From positions 62,001 to 126,000 of the forward strand of contig CADBTW010000045.1 in assembly GCA_902797695.1 (NCBI GenBank): DNA of 64,000 nucleotides, in the 5' to 3' direction. The notes below the pieces were generated by a model, which worked only from the letters and a program-made list of their open reading frames with translations, searched no databases and had not been told where the DNA came from. The translations under genes were made by a program, and so were the position numbers. The stretch is from an uncultured Sutterellaceae bacterium (lineage in GTDB: Bacteria > Pseudomonadota > Gammaproteobacteria > Burkholderiales > Burkholderiaceae_F). This document shows positions 1-8,660 of this stretch, piece by piece; positions within the stretch are counted from its first letter, which is position 1, and every line of letters begins with the position of its first letter.

Positions 1-849
1 CGCGCAAACGTCCTCCTCTGCACGACCATCATCGAGACCGGGATCGACATCCCGACCGCGAACACGATCATCATCCACCGCGCGGACAAGTTCGGTCTCG
101 CGCAGCTCCACCAGCTCCGGGGCCGGGTCGGGCGGAGCCACCACCAGGCCTACGCATATCTCCTAACTCCCTCCGAAGGCTCCGTCACCAAGAACGCCGA
201 GAAGCGACTTGAGGCCGTTCAGGACCTCGAGGATCTCGGAAGCGGGTTCTACCTCGCGATGCATGACCTAGAGATCCGCGGCGCGGGCGAGATCCTCGGT
301 GACCGCCAGTCTGGCGAAATCGCGAACGTCGGGTTCGATCTCTATAACCAGATGCTGAAGGACGCGGTCCGCGCGATGAAACGGGGCGAAACGCCTGACA
401 TCGAGCATCCGTTCGCCGCTATCGCCGAAATCAACCTCCACGCCCCGGCCCTTCTCCCCTCAGCCTACGTTTCCGACGTGAACCAGCGGCTCGCCTTCTA
501 TAAGGAGCTCGCGGCAGCGGAATCGAAGGACGACCTGAAGGGCGCGGTCGAAGCGCTCGCGGACAGGTATGGCGAACTCCCGCCCCAGGCGCGGACTCTT
601 GTTGACGCGCACCGGATCAGGATTGAATGCGAAAAGCTCGGGATCAGGAAAATCGACGCGTCCCCTGAGCAGATCCTGATCACTGTTTCGGAGAACCCCT
701 CGTTCGAGCCGCTCAAGTTCATCCGCCTCATGCAGAAGCGGGGCGACATGCGGATGACAGGGCCAAACCGGGTTAAGGTAACGCTGAAGGCCCCGAGTCC
801 GGAGGACCGGGTGAAGGCCGTGCGCGAGATCCTCTCAGCGCTCGCGTAA
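1..849 (+). CDS. mfd: Transcription-repair coupling factor Mfd, C-terminal part
   Basis: The reading frame is open from the first base, so only the last 282 residues of a protein that is normally about 1150 residues long are present. Mfd is the ATP-dependent translocase that pushes stalled RNA polymerase off damaged DNA and recruits UvrA. The visible part starts inside the second RecA-like motor lobe (TTIIETGIDIP) and includes helicase motif VI (QLRGRVGRS, about residues 40-48 of the fragment), followed by the relay helix region and the C-terminal D7/TRCF domain that autoinhibits the enzyme. The stop codon is TAA. The gene lies 33 bases upstream of serB on the same strand. Identification is secure; the start lies outside the window. 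Confidence 0.97.
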   Translation, partial: RANVLLCTTIIETGIDIPTANTIIIHRADKFGLAQLHQLRGRVGRSHHQAYAYLLTPSEGSVTKNAEKRLEAVQDLEDLGSGFYLAMHDLEIRGAGEILGDRQSGEIANVGFDLYNQMLKDAVRAMKRGETPDIEHPFAAIAEINLHAPALLPSAYVSDVNQRLAFYKELAAAESKDDLKGAVEALADRYGELPPQARTLVDAHRIRIECEKLGIRKIDASPEQILITVSENPSFEPLKFIRLMQKRGDMRMTGPNRVKVTLKAPSPEDRVKAVREILSALA

Positions 850-882
850 AGTCCCCGGAACAATAGAAAGAAGGAGCAAGTA

Positions 883-1794
883 ATGGAAAAGCAGGAAAAC
901 CTTTGCGACGTCATCATCCAGGGCGAGGGCCTCACGGCCGCTTCCCTCCCCTCCGTCGTGGCGAACCGGCGGTTCGTCGCGCGCGACACGGCACGCGGCG
1001 CCGTGAGGCTCACGGGAATTCCGGAAAGCGACGCGATGAACCTTGTCGGACTCTTCCAGTCCTCGGGACTTGACGCCGTGGCAGTTCCCAAGGGGCTCCG
1101 GCTTACGGACTTCAGGCTCTTCGCGAGCGACCTTGACAGCACGCTCGCCTCAGTCGAAACGCTTGACACCGTAGCGAAGGAATCCGGCTACGGCGATTCG
1201 GTCGCGAAAATCACCGAGGCCGCCATGCGGGGCGAGATTCGCGACTACGCGCAAAGCCTTGAGGAACGGATCCGCGCGATCAAGGGCTGCCCGCAGCGGA
1301 ACTTCATACGCTTCTCCGAGACCATGCCCTTCAATCCGGGAGCCGAAAAGCTCGTCGCCGCCTGCCGGGCGGCGGGGCTCGAGTTCCACATCGTGACCGG
1401 AGGGTTCGACGAGTCCGCCGGACCCGCCGCGAGAAGGCTTGGCGCGGACGGCTTCCACTGCAACAAGCTCGAGGTGAAGGACGGCCTTCTCACCGGACGG
1501 GTTTACGGGCCGGACGAGAACGGCGGAAAGATCGTTGACTCGGACGGCAAGAAGCGGATCGTCGAGGGACTATGCGGCAAGCTCGGAATCGGGCTCGGCC
1601 AGGCAATCACGGCAGGCGACGGCTGGAACGACGTGAAGATGCTCGCGGCGGCAGGCCTCGGCGCCGCCTACCACGCGAAGCCCCGCGTCCGGGCCATTGT
1701 CCCGCACCAGGTAAACGTCCTCGGGCTCGACTCGATCCTCAACTGGTTCGAGGACGGTCCTGAATGGGCTGCGAAGGCGGGCTTCGCGGACTAG
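883..1794 (+). CDS. serB: Phosphoserine phosphatase SerB
   Basis: A 303-residue HAD-superfamily phosphatase that catalyses the last step of serine synthesis, phosphoserine to serine, in the cytosol. The nucleophile motif is DLDST at about residues 83-87, motif II is in HIVTGG, and motif IV reads GDGWND near residue 246. The first 75 or so residues form the small N-terminal domain seen in long proteobacterial SerB proteins. A purine-rich GAAGGAG site sits about 7 bases before the ATG. The canonical SerB motif IV is GDGAND, so the tryptophan is a local deviation. The gene directly follows mfd and may be cotranscribed with it. Confidence 0.93.
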   Translation: MEKQENLCDVIIQGEGLTAASLPSVVANRRFVARDTARGAVRLTGIPESDAMNLVGLFQSSGLDAVAVPKGLRLTDFRLFASDLDSTLASVETLDTVAKESGYGDSVAKITEAAMRGEIRDYAQSLEERIRAIKGCPQRNFIRFSETMPFNPGAEKLVAACRAAGLEFHIVTGGFDESAGPAARRLGADGFHCNKLEVKDGLLTGRVYGPDENGGKIVDSDGKKRIVEGLCGKLGIGLGQAITAGDGWNDVKMLAAAGLGAAYHAKPRVRAIVPHQVNVLGLDSILNWFEDGPEWAAKAGFAD

Positions 1795-1868
1795 ACCGTT
1801 GCAACGAAGGGAGAGCGGAGACGCGAGAGCACGAAGGCCATGATTTCGCACGTCTTCTTACATCAATC

Positions 1869-2621
1869 GTGAACCCACTCGTGAAGAAGCGGACATTTGT
1901 CCTCGCGGCGGCAGCGGCTGGAGTCGCGGCGGCGGCCTGTGCCGCGATCTGGGCCGCGAAGCCCTACCTTCAGCCTTCCCCTCCGCCGCTCGAAGGGGAA
2001 ATCCTTGGCACGGCGGTAGAGATCTCGTATCCCGCCCCCGGTAAGGCGGAAGAATTCTCCGTTAAGGAGGGAAGCCGGATAGCGCTCGGGGAAACAGTCG
2101 CGGTCCTTCTCGTTCCGGAAGCCGAGGAAAGGCTGCTCGCGGAAAAGAAGGCCGAGCCTGTCGCTGTGAATCCAGGGGAACCTGCCGGGGTCAATGGGCC
2201 CTCCGGGGCAGAATCCCTTCCTGCGGAAGACGCTGGTCGAACGAAACCCGAGACCGACGCGCCTGCCGGGTTCGTTCGGGTAGAACTTCGCTCTCCGATG
2301 AACGGGGAAGTGATGAAGGTCTTCGCGAAGGCGGGCGACGCTGTGCCGTCCGGCTTCCCGGTCGCGTCGATCGTCGACACGACGAGCCTTTGGGCGAGAT
2401 TCCTTGTTCCTGAAGAGCTCGCGGGGGGCATACGGCTCGGAACCACGGTGCTTGTCAGGATCCCCGCAGTCGGCGGGGGGCAGCATCCGTTCCGGGTCAC
2501 GAGGACCGAACCGAAGGAAGCGTCAGGCGGGGGAAAGCTTCTTCTCATGGACGCGAAGCCTCTCACCACTGTTCCCGGGATGCACCCCGGGATGACCGCC
2601 CTTCTCTCCTCCCGCCGCTAG
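1869..2621 (+). CDS. HlyD-type periplasmic adaptor-like protein
   Basis: A 250-residue protein if it starts at the GTG at 1869. It begins with a charged stretch (NPLVKKR) and one hydrophobic segment (about residues 9-27), which fits a single inner-membrane anchor with the rest in the periplasm. Two biotinyl/lipoyl-like half motifs follow ([17 protein letters not shown] and [19 protein letters not shown]), separated by about 60 low-complexity residues instead of the long coiled-coil hairpin of true membrane fusion proteins, and a beta-barrel-like end follows. No transporter partner is adjacent. A longer frame reaches back to 1764 inside serB, but the hydrophobic anchor favours the GTG. Its stop overlaps the rimO stop by two bases on the opposite strand. 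Confidence 0.6.
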   Translation: MNPLVKKRTFVLAAAAAGVAAAACAAIWAAKPYLQPSPPPLEGEILGTAVEISYPAPGKAEEFSVKEGSRIALGETVAVLLVPEAEERLLAEKKAEPVAVNPGEPAGVNGPSGAESLPAEDAGRTKPETDAPAGFVRVELRSPMNGEVMKVFAKAGDAVPSGFPVASIVDTTSLWARFLVPEELAGGIRLGTTVLVRIPAVGGGQHPFRVTRTEPKEASGGGKLLLMDAKPLTTVPGMHPGMTALLSSRR

Positions 2622-3979
2622 GATTCCCCGTCAACGCGAAGCGCGACGAGGTCGTGCTCCTCGGTCCTGACGATCCGTGCGTCGACAAAGTCCCCCGGGA
2701 TCACCGGGCGCTTTGTCGTGACATAGACCACGCCGTCCACTTCCGGTGCTTCGCTTGCCGTGCGGCCGACCGCGACCCCGTCTTCGTCCTCAGGCTCGTC
2801 GATCAGGACCCGTTCGACGCGGCCGACACGGCGGGCGAGGCGTTCCGCGGAGATTTCAGCCTGAAGCGCCATGAGCCGTGCGCGGCGCTCTTCCTTCACT
2901 TCCTCCGGGACCTGGTTCGGGAAGGCGTTCGCGGCAGCCCCTTCGATCGTGGAATAGGCGAAGCATCCGACCCGGTCTAGCTTCGCCTCGCGGAGGAAGT
3001 CGAGAAGGCCCTCGAACTGCTCGTCGGTCTCGCCCGGGAACCCGACGATGAAGGTCGAGCGGATCGCGAGGTCGGGAACCGCCTCGCGCCACCTGCGGAT
3101 CCGCTCAAGCTGCTTCTCTGCGTGCGCGGGGCGGGCCATCGCGCGGAGGATCGCAGGGTCCGAATGCTGGAGCGGCATGTCGAGGTACGGAAGGATTTTC
3201 CCGTCCGCCATGAGCGGGATGATCCGGTCAACCATCGGATAGGGGTACATGTAGTGGAGGCGCACCCAGACCCCGAGCCGCCCGAGCTCGACGCAGAGGT
3301 CCTCGAGCTTCGTGTGCACGGGGCGCCCCCCCGCGAACGCGAGCTTGTAGCCAAGGTCTGAGCCGTATGCCGGCGTGTCCTCGGCGATCACGACGATTTC
3401 CTTCACGCCGTCCTCGACGAGGCTCTGCGCCTCGCGGACGATCGAATCCATGGACCGGGAATGGAGCTTTCCGCGAAGCTTCGGAATCACGCAGAACGTG
3501 CAGTGGTTGTTGCAGCCTTCGGAAATCTTGAGGTAGGCGTAGTGGTGGGGGGTGAGCCTGATGCCGCCGCCAGGGATCAGGTCCGTGTAGGGCGAGTGCG
3601 GCGCGGGAAGGTGACGGTGCACGAGCCCGAGGACGCCTGACGTTTCCTCCGGGCCGAAGACCCCGAGCACCGCGGGATTCCTCTTCGCGACGAAATTCGA
3701 GCCGTCCGCGTCCTTCCGGCCGCCGAGGCACCCCATCACGATCACCTTCCCGTTCTCGCGGAGGGCTTCAGCGATCGCGTCAAGGCTTTCCTCGACCGCT
3801 TCGTTGATGAAGCCGCAGGTGTTCACGATCACGAGGTCGGAATTGCGGTAGTCGCCCGCGATCTCGTAGCCCTCGCTCCGAAGGTCGGTGACGACACGCT
3901 CGGTGTCGACGAGCGCCTTCGCGCAGCCGAGGGAAACGAAGCCGATGGTGGGCGCCCTGCGATTGCCGGGAGTTGTCAT
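2618..3979 (-). CDS. rimO: Ribosomal protein S12 methylthiotransferase RimO
   Basis: A 453-residue radical-SAM methylthiotransferase that modifies Asp88 of ribosomal protein S12. Domains in order are the N-terminal UPF0004 domain ([14 protein letters not shown]), the radical-SAM core with the CxxxCxxC cluster motif in [10 protein letters not shown], and a C-terminal TRAM domain. The three N-terminal cysteines that hold the second cluster are visible in GCAK, NTCGF and MGCLGG. The ATG at 3979 ([10 protein letters not shown]) was chosen because residues upstream of it in the open frame do not resemble the family, and a GAGG lies about 12 bases before it. It is convergent with the adaptor-like gene. 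Confidence 0.96.
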   Translation of the reverse strand: MTTPGNRRAPTIGFVSLGCAKALVDTERVVTDLRSEGYEIAGDYRNSDLVIVNTCGFINEAVEESLDAIAEALRENGKVIVMGCLGGRKDADGSNFVAKRNPAVLGVFGPEETSGVLGLVHRHLPAPHSPYTDLIPGGGIRLTPHHYAYLKISEGCNNHCTFCVIPKLRGKLHSRSMDSIVREAQSLVEDGVKEIVVIAEDTPAYGSDLGYKLAFAGGRPVHTKLEDLCVELGRLGVWVRLHYMYPYPMVDRIIPLMADGKILPYLDMPLQHSDPAILRAMARPAHAEKQLERIRRWREAVPDLAIRSTFIVGFPGETDEQFEGLLDFLREAKLDRVGCFAYSTIEGAAANAFPNQVPEEVKEERRARLMALQAEISAERLARRVGRVERVLIDEPEDEDGVAVGRTASEAPEVDGVVYVTTKRPVIPGDFVDARIVRTEEHDLVALRVDGES

Positions 3980-4079
3980 TGGAGTCTGGTACCTCAATTG
4001 GGGAGGAGAAGCCTGGCGCCAGGCAGGAGCGGGCCTAGGTCCCAGCCTTTCTCCCTGACGCCGTGGAAGGTAGTGGATT

Positions 4080-4898
4080 CTAAGGCTTTTGGGATGCACG
4101 CGAGGGGCTTAGCCACGCGAGCGTGACGTGCCGGCCTGTTCTTCCCTTGTCTCGCCGGTAGCTGTAGAAGCGAACGGGATCCGCCGCGGTCGAAAGCCTG
4201 GAGTCGAAGATGCAGGCGTCAGGGACGCCGGCTGCGATGAGCGCCTTCCGGGCGAGAAGACCGAGGTCCGCAAAAAACTTCCCGGGCTTTCCCGGTTCCG
4301 GTACGAAGGCGCTCCGTGCGTCCGGAATCTTCGATTCCATCGCGCGGAGCACGTCCTCCCCGACTTCGAACGACTCGGTACCGATCCGCGGCGCGAGCCA
4401 TGCGATGAGGCCGGCCTCTGGTGATGCCCTGTGAAGCAGAGCGGTCCGGACGCCCTCCTGAAGGATTCCCGCGGAGAGCCCCCGCCATCCGGCGTGGAGC
4501 GCGACGAGGACCGAGCCCTCTTCGTCCGTGATCACGACGGGAAGGCAGTCCGCGGTCTGGATCGCGAGAACGACGCCCTTCGCCGTGGTCCAGGAGCCGT
4601 CCGCTTCTTCCTCCTCGGCCGCGTCCTCAGCCCTTACGATCCTTGTTCCGTGCACCTGATGCAGCCACCGGGGCGCCGTGCCCGCGACGAGTATGAGGCT
4701 CTCGCGGTTCCTTTTCACGGCCGCGGGGTCATCGCCGCATCTGGAGCCGACATTGAAGCCTCGGTCTCCACCGGCTCCTCCCCAGGGGCCCTTCGACACC
4801 CCGCCCTCGCGGAGCGTGAAGAGCGCGTGAACCGAGTCGGGAGCATTCCATCCGGGAGCGATTGTGCGTGGCGCGGGAAGAAGCGGTTCTAAGTTCAT
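4080..4898 (-). CDS. pgeF: Multicopper-oxidase-fold purine nucleoside phosphorylase / peptidoglycan editing factor PgeF (YfiH)
   Basis: A 272-residue member of the YfiH/LACC1 family. Characterised relatives act as cytosolic purine nucleoside phosphorylases/adenosine deaminases, and E. coli PgeF removes wrong amino acids from cell-wall precursors. The diagnostic histidine and cysteine ligands are present in [15 protein letters not shown] and [14 protein letters not shown] ribosome-binding site lies 8 bases upstream of the ATG. It is 13 bases downstream of rluD on the same strand, a gene pair conserved across betaproteobacteria, so the two are probably cotranscribed. Confidence 0.92.
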   Translation of the reverse strand: MNLEPLLPAPRTIAPGWNAPDSVHALFTLREGGVSKGPWGGAGGDRGFNVGSRCGDDPAAVKRNRESLILVAGTAPRWLHQVHGTRIVRAEDAAEEEEADGSWTTAKGVVLAIQTADCLPVVITDEEGSVLVALHAGWRGLSAGILQEGVRTALLHRASPEAGLIAWLAPRIGTESFEVGEDVLRAMESKIPDARSAFVPEPGKPGKFFADLGLLARKALIAAGVPDACIFDSRLSTAADPVRFYSYRRDKGRTGRHVTLAWLSPSRASQKP

Positions 4899-4911
4899 TT
4901 TCAGTCTCCCA

Positions 4912-5973
4912 TCATTCCATCGGGGCAGCTCCTAGCGGCGCTTCGTCCTCGAAAACCGTCACCGGAGAATCAAGCGGGCCGAATGAGAGCGCTTCCATCA
5001 CGGCGGCAAGGTCCGCGGGAGGCGGCACGAACCACTCCATCCGTTCGTGGGTCGTCGGGTGCGTGAGCCCGAGGCGGGACGCGTGCAGGCACTGGCGGGA
5101 AATCGAGAAGACCGAGTCGTCCCGCCAGGGTTTCAGCCCTCCGCGGTAGACCGGGTCGCCGAGAAGCGGGAGTCCGATGCTTTCGCAGTGGACGCGGATC
5201 TGGTGCGTGCGGCCGGTTTCGAGGCGGCATGCGACCCAGGAAATGACGCGTCCGTCAGGCGCCTTCGCCATCGCGACCCTCGCGAGGTGGGTGCGGGCTG
5301 AACGCATGCCGCCAGGCACGTCGACCGCGAACCGGAGCGGGTTCCGGGGATCGCGCCCGATCGGCCTGTCGATCAGCGTCCGCTCCGGAGCGACCCCTCG
5401 GAGGAGCGCCCAGTACTCCCGCTTCACGGTGCGGGCCTGGAGCTGGCGAACGAGTTCGGTCTGCGCGGCAAGAGTCCTGCCAACCACCATGAGACCCGTG
5501 GTGTCGCGGTCGAGCCTGTGGACGATTCCGGCCCGCGGGAGGGCCGCAAGTTCAGGGTATCTGAAGAGGAGGCCGTTGAGGAGCGTGTCGTCCCAGTGGC
5601 CTGCGGCGGGATGGACGACGAGGCCCGCAGGCTTGTTCACGACGATCACCGCGTCGTCCTCGTAGACCGTTTCGAAGGGAATATCGCGGGGGGTGAAGGC
5701 GAGCTCCTCGGCCGAGGGCTGCGCCGTCACGGCGACGACGTCCCCTGCGTAGACCGCGTCCCGGACGCGGGTCGCAGCGGCGCCGTTCACGGTGACCGCG
5801 CCCTTCTTGATCCACTCCTGGAGCCTCGAGCGGGAAACCTTCGGAAGAAGGGTTGCTACCGCCTTGTCGAGCCGCTCGCCCGAGTGCTCGGCGTCGATCA
5901 CGAACTCCGTGAAGTTTTCGTCCGCTCCGTCTTTGGGATCCGCCTCGCGGCTATAATCGACCTCACGTTTCAA
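4912..5973 (-). CDS. rluD: 23S rRNA pseudouridine synthase RluD
   Basis: A 353-residue RluA-family enzyme that makes pseudouridines 1911, 1915 and 1917 in helix 69 of 23S rRNA. An N-terminal S4 RNA-binding domain (about residues 30-95, with RLDKAVATLLP) precedes the catalytic domain, whose signature HRLDRDTTG contains the catalytic aspartate. The start is a TTG at 5973: a GAGGG lies about 10 bases upstream and no ATG occurs near the expected N-terminus. It is divergent from bamD, 18 bases away, so the bamD promoter must lie inside this gene. The gene pair rluD/bamD in divergent order is typical of beta- and gammaproteobacteria. Confidence 0.95.
   Translation of the reverse strand: MKREVDYSREADPKDGADENFTEFVIDAEHSGERLDKAVATLLPKVSRSRLQEWIKKGAVTVNGAAATRVRDAVYAGDVVAVTAQPSAEELAFTPRDIPFETVYEDDAVIVVNKPAGLVVHPAAGHWDDTLLNGLLFRYPELAALPRAGIVHRLDRDTTGLMVVGRTLAAQTELVRQLQARTVKREYWALLRGVAPERTLIDRPIGRDPRNPLRFAVDVPGGMRSARTHLARVAMAKAPDGRVISWVACRLETGRTHQIRVHCESIGLPLLGDPVYRGGLKPWRDDSVFSISRQCLHASRLGLTHPTTHERMEWFVPPPADLAAVMEALSFGPLDSPVTVFEDEAPLGAAPME
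5952..5957 (+). promoter_or_regulatory. Consensus -10 box upstream of bamD
   Basis: A perfect TATAAT lies 35 bases before the bamD start codon, inside the 5' end of rluD. No good -35 box is visible at the right spacing. The surrounding CTATAATCGA is repeated exactly upstream of pckA at 53881. Confidence 0.55.
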
Positions 5974-5991
5974 TTTTCGGTTTCCCTCTAA

Positions 5992-6771
5992 ATGAAGAAA
6001 ATTCTGCGCCGCACTGCGATTGGGATAAGCCTCGCCGCCGTCCTCGTGATGTCAGCCTCCTGCACGTCCTGGTTCAAGGACCTCAATGAAGACAAGACGA
6101 TCAACTGGTCGGCAGACAAGCTTTACAGCGAGGCGCGCGACGCGCTCGACGACAGCAACTGGTCGCAGGCAGAAGAGTACTACACGAAGCTCGAGTCGCG
6201 CTATCCGTTCGGCCGCTACGCGCAGCAGGCCCAGATCGAAATGGCGTACGCGTACTGGAAGGACGGCGACCCCGATCAGGCGATCCAGGCCTGCGACCGG
6301 TTCCTCCGCTCCTACCCGAACCATCCTGCAAGCGACTACGTGCTCTACATGAAGGCGCTCGCGACCCTGAACGAGGACAACGGTTTCTTCTCCCGCATCA
6401 CACGGCAGGACATATCGGACCGGGACGCCGAGGCCGCCCGCACGGCCTGGGACATTTTCCGCGAGCTCGTCACCAAGTATCCGGACTCGCGGTACGCGCC
6501 TGAAGCACGCCGGAGGCTGAACCAGCTGATCCTCGCCCAGGCGAACCACGAGATCAAGGTTTCACGCTACTACTTCGTGCGCCACGCCTATGTCGCCGCG
6601 ATCCAGCGCGCGCAGCGCGTCATTACGGACTACCCTCGCACGCCTTACCGCGACGAGGCGCTCCAGATCCTCGAGGACAGCTACAAGGCCCTCGGGATGA
6701 AGGACCGCGAAGCCGACCTGAAGCGCGTGATCGAAATGAACAAGCCGGAGGAAAAGACCGTTGCGGAGTAG
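5992..6771 (+). CDS. bamD: Outer membrane assembly lipoprotein BamD
   Basis: A 259-residue essential lipoprotein of the BAM complex, which inserts beta-barrel proteins into the outer membrane. The signal peptide ends in a lipobox with Cys24 (SAS-C), followed by five tetratricopeptide-like repeats that start near residue 40 (ADKLYSEARDALDDSNW). The family-typical YPFGRYAQQAQ and YPDSRYAPEA segments are present. No clear Shine-Dalgarno precedes the ATG; the leader predicted from the TATAAT box is only about 28 bases. A strong intrinsic terminator follows 30 bases after the stop, so the gene is monocistronic. Confidence 0.96.
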   Translation: MKKILRRTAIGISLAAVLVMSASCTSWFKDLNEDKTINWSADKLYSEARDALDDSNWSQAEEYYTKLESRYPFGRYAQQAQIEMAYAYWKDGDPDQAIQACDRFLRSYPNHPASDYVLYMKALATLNEDNGFFSRITRQDISDRDAEAARTAWDIFRELVTKYPDSRYAPEARRRLNQLILAQANHEIKVSRYYFVRHAYVAAIQRAQRVITDYPRTPYRDEALQILEDSYKALGMKDREADLKRVIEMNKPEEKTVAE

Positions 6772-6803
6772 ACGGTCCCGGCTGAACAAATAGATCCAGG
6801 AAA

Positions 6804-6835
6804 AAGGCGGGGAACCTGCGGGTTCCCCGCCTTTT
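6804..6835 (+). terminator. Intrinsic terminator of bamD
   Basis: A perfect 13-base-pair stem (6804-6816 with 6821-6833) with a four-base loop runs into a short T tract. Confidence 0.88.
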
Positions 6836-6861
6836 CATTAACTTTCAGATAGGCAATGAGA

Positions 6862-6892
6862 AACCCCGGAAATCCTTTGGATTTCCGGGGTT
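6862..6892. terminator. Bidirectional hairpin between bamD and the symporter gene
   Basis: A perfect 14-base-pair stem (6862-6875 with 6879-6892) with a three-base loop lies 60 bases beyond the symporter stop. The A- and T-rich stem ends let it work on either strand; it most likely ends the minus-strand symporter transcript. Confidence 0.75.
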
Positions 6893-6954
6893 CTTCCGTT
6901 TCTGTCTCCTCTCAGGTGCTTTGGACCGGCACCGGAAGGGAAAGGGTTCAGTAA

Positions 6955-8199
6955 CTAGCCAGCCTGTTCGTCAGCGTCAAGCGGCTCGGAACCCAGTTCG
7001 CCTTCGGACTTCGTGACGATCAGGGCGGAAGCGACGTCGCCGACCACGTTGATCGAAGTACGGATCATGTCGAGAATACGGTCAACGCCTGCAATCAGAG
7101 CAACGGCTTCAAGCGGAATGCCGACCTGCGTGAAGACGAGGGTCGTCATGATGAGGCCGGCACCCGGGACGCCCGCGGTGCCGACAGCGGCCATCACGCC
7201 CATGAGGACGATGGTGAGCTGGTCGGTCATCGAGAGGTTGAGGCCGAAGATCTCAGCCGCGAACACGGCGCAGACACCCATGTAGATCGAGGTGCCGTTC
7301 ATGTTGATCGTGTTGCCGAGCGGGATGGAGAAGGACGCGATCGCCTTCGTCGCGCCGAGCTTGCGGGCGGCCTTCAGGTTCACAGCAAGGGCAGCGGCCG
7401 AGGAGCAGGTCGTGAAGGCGACGAGCCACGGTTCGAAGATGACCTTCAGGAACGTCATGATCGGGATCTTGACGAGGAAGATCAGGATGAAGCCGTAGAC
7501 GATGATGCAGAAGACCGCGGTCGCGAGGAACGACGTGAGGATCAGCTTGATCAGCGGAAGCAGGACCGCGAGGCCGTGCTTGGAGACCGTGTAGGCGATC
7601 AGGCCGAAGACGCCGATCGGGGCGTAGTACATCACGACGTTCGTGAGGCGGATCATCACGTCGCCCGTGATCTCGAAGATCTTGAGGAGGGGCTTGCCGC
7701 GTTCACCGAGCCCGGCGAGGCAGCAGCCGAAGAAGATCGCGAACACGATCACCTGGAGCATGCTGCCCTTCGCCATCGCTTCGATCGGGTTGATCGGAAC
7801 GAAGTTGAGGAAGGTCTGGACGACGCTCGGGGCCTTCACGATCTTCGCCGCGGCGCCGGCCGTGGAGAGGTCGAGCCCGAGGCCCGGGTGGATCACTTCA
7901 GCGAAGATGAGGCCGGAAGCAACGGCGAGGGCCGAAGTCACCATATAGGCGATCAGGACCTTCACCGCAACGCGGCCGAGTTTCGAGATATCAGTAATGC
8001 CGGCAGCGCCCGCAACCAGGGTTGCGAAGACGAGGGGCACCACAACCATTCGGATCAGGCGAATGAAGAGGTCGCCTAGCGGCTTGCATACCGTCTGTCC
8101 GATGTCTGCCGATATGAACGCGCCTACGATTACGCCGAGCACCAGGCCGATACACATCTGTATCGGCAGGCTGCGCAGCAGGCTTTTCTTTTCTGCCAT
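6955..8199 (-). CDS. Dicarboxylate/amino acid:cation symporter (DAACS family)
   Basis: A 414-residue inner-membrane carrier of the GltP/DctA family, which takes up glutamate, aspartate or C4-dicarboxylates with protons or sodium ions. About eight membrane helices and the two re-entrant hairpins are recognisable, including a serine-rich first hairpin tip (TCSSAAALAV) and the second-hairpin region AVGTAGVPGAG. The TM7 motif reads NMNGT where most family members have NMDGT. The ATG at 8199 follows an excellent GGGAGGAAGG site; the frame continues upstream without family similarity. It stands alone with a long regulatory region in front. Substrate cannot be fixed from sequence; aspartate/glutamate or succinate/fumarate are both possible. 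Confidence 0.88.
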   Translation of the reverse strand: MAEKKSLLRSLPIQMCIGLVLGVIVGAFISADIGQTVCKPLGDLFIRLIRMVVVPLVFATLVAGAAGITDISKLGRVAVKVLIAYMVTSALAVASGLIFAEVIHPGLGLDLSTAGAAAKIVKAPSVVQTFLNFVPINPIEAMAKGSMLQVIVFAIFFGCCLAGLGERGKPLLKIFEITGDVMIRLTNVVMYYAPIGVFGLIAYTVSKHGLAVLLPLIKLILTSFLATAVFCIIVYGFILIFLVKIPIMTFLKVIFEPWLVAFTTCSSAAALAVNLKAARKLGATKAIASFSIPLGNTINMNGTSIYMGVCAVFAAEIFGLNLSMTDQLTIVLMGVMAAVGTAGVPGAGLIMTTLVFTQVGIPLEAVALIAGVDRILDMIRTSINVVGDVASALIVTKSEGELGSEPLDADEQAG

Positions 8200-8660
8200 A
8201 CCTTCCTCCCACATATTTCGACGGACTCGCCGTCTAATAAAGGTTTCCGCCCCTTCCCTGCCCATGCAGCCTGCCGGAAACGGCGAGCTGGCGCGGACAA
8301 GATCAGGGACCTTGTTCAAATATTACACTTTGGAGGGACTTTGAAAATACTTGTAACCAGTGAAAGTGAAAATTTCGATTGAAATTTTCCTTATCTTTCA
8401 TTTGCCTGCCGGATCGGATACCGTGTTCAAGCCATGTCATACGTTCAACGAAAAGTTCAACAACCGTTTCTAAAGATCTGTTTTTATTGAGTATTAAAAA
8501 TAGGTAGATATTAATATCTAGGAGATAGAACTCAGATTTGATTCAAATCAATCCGGAAGCGGGCCTGAAGGTTTCGTGAAAGGGAGAAAAAGCGGCAAAC
8601 CAGGATGCCGGGCGGAAAAGAACCGCGCCGGGGAAATGACCGGCGCGTGCAGTTGCGGTT
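8200..8660. other. AT-rich regulatory region before the symporter gene
   Basis: No gene is visible in these 461 bases. The segment from about 8310 to 8560 is clearly richer in A and T than its surroundings. It carries an 8-base-pair inverted repeat (8368-8375 with 8382-8389) and a perfect 16-base palindrome at 8505-8520. It must contain the minus-strand promoter of the symporter gene; a TAATAT at about 8320-8325 read on the minus strand is a possible -10 box. Confidence 0.45.
8505..8520. repeat. Perfect 16-base palindrome, possible operator
   Basis: TAGATATTAATATCTA reads the same on both strands with no spacer. It lies in the AT-rich stretch about 300 bases upstream of the symporter start and about 150 bases past the end of the DUF3310 gene. 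An operator for a dimeric regulator is one reading; chance in AT-rich DNA is the other. Confidence 0.35.
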
